NCBI GenBank assembly: GCA_963774625.1
Contig: CAVZFQ010000006.1
Coordinates: 1-13,220, forward strand
Reading direction: 5' to 3'
Length of the DNA: 13,220 bases
Source of the DNA: VAXT01 sp963774625
GTDB lineage: Bacteria; Actinomycetota; Thermoleophilia; Gaiellales; Gaiellaceae
Of the stretch, positions 13,155 through 13,220 are shown in pieces. Every line of letters begins with the position of its first letter. The first letter of the stretch is position 1. The notes beneath the pieces were generated by a model that ran no database searches, was not told the DNA's origin, and saw only the letters and a program-made list of their open reading frames with translations. The position numbers and the translations under genes were made by a program.

Positions 13155-13220
13155 ATGAGTGCACCCGCAGCGGTGCGGCGAACGAGCCGTGTCCGGTGCC
13201 TGGCACCGGTCGTGTCTCGA
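13155..13220 (+). CDS. Possible start of a gene running off the right edge
   Basis: An ATG at 13155 follows a consensus AGGAGG (13145-13150) with 4-nt spacing and stays open for 22 codons to the edge. The translation starts MSAPAAVRRTSRVRC and is not recognised. Codons 11-19 are encoded by the second REP-like repeat, so either a repeat has entered a 5' coding end or the frame is chance. The good ribosome binding site is the main support. Confidence 0.35.
   Translation, partial: MSAPAAVRRTSRVRCLAPVVSR
13185..13209 (+). repeat. REP-like 25-bp repeat, copy 2
   Basis: Exact direct copy of 13082-13106, 103 bases downstream, with the same 17-bp palindrome (13193-13209). It falls inside the possible gene that starts at 13155. 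Bases after the two copies differ (CCAGGG versus TCGTGT), which bounds the repeat unit. Confidence 0.8.

Overview
The window is GC-rich bacterial DNA with dense genes, many GTG/TTG starts, 4-bp translational overlaps and leaderless-type promoters (TAnnnT about 6 nt before the start codon). Together with a CGYC glutaredoxin, paired L,D-transpeptidases, an actinobacterial-style collagen-like secreted protein and a Wzy_C/TPR membrane protein, this points to an actinomycete-phylum organism, probably of the Thermoleophilia/Gaiellales kind. The lineage is an inference from gene style, not from a marker gene.

Left part (1-2842): the C-terminal end of an aldo/keto reductase, then about 350 bases without a recognisable gene. 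Next come a secreted collagen-like protein closed by a strong hairpin, alanine dehydrogenase (ald), and a tiny single-pass membrane protein on the minus strand that is too short for usual gene callers.

Centre (2843-9790): a long plus-strand run that opens at a symmetric divergent promoter. It holds phosphopentomutase (deoB), a SAM methyltransferase and pyrimidine-nucleoside phosphorylase (deoA/pdp), joined by GTGA overlaps, then formamidopyrimidine-DNA glycosylase (mutM/fpg). These are followed by an O-antigen-ligase-like membrane protein with a TPR tail, an ECF sigma factor overlapping it, and a small membrane protein with a lysine-repeat tail that sits where an anti-sigma factor would. A 13-bp hairpin with a GCAA loop ends the run. 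Nucleoside phosphorylase and phosphopentomutase together feed (deoxy)ribose from nucleosides into central metabolism. The second half looks like an envelope/regulatory module.

Right part (9817-13220): two tandem, architecturally identical L,D-transpeptidases that crosslink peptidoglycan. A convergent CGYC glutaredoxin abuts the second one stop-to-stop. A second symmetric divergent promoter serves the glutaredoxin and recO. After recO lie two direct copies of a 25-bp, REP-like repeat built on a 17-bp palindrome; the second copy lies inside an open frame with a strong ribosome binding site that runs off the window.

No complete novel defence or mobile system is visible. The points most worth a second look are the two symmetric divergent promoters, the 48-residue membrane protein, the sigma factor/lysine-tail pair, and the REP-like repeats after recO.
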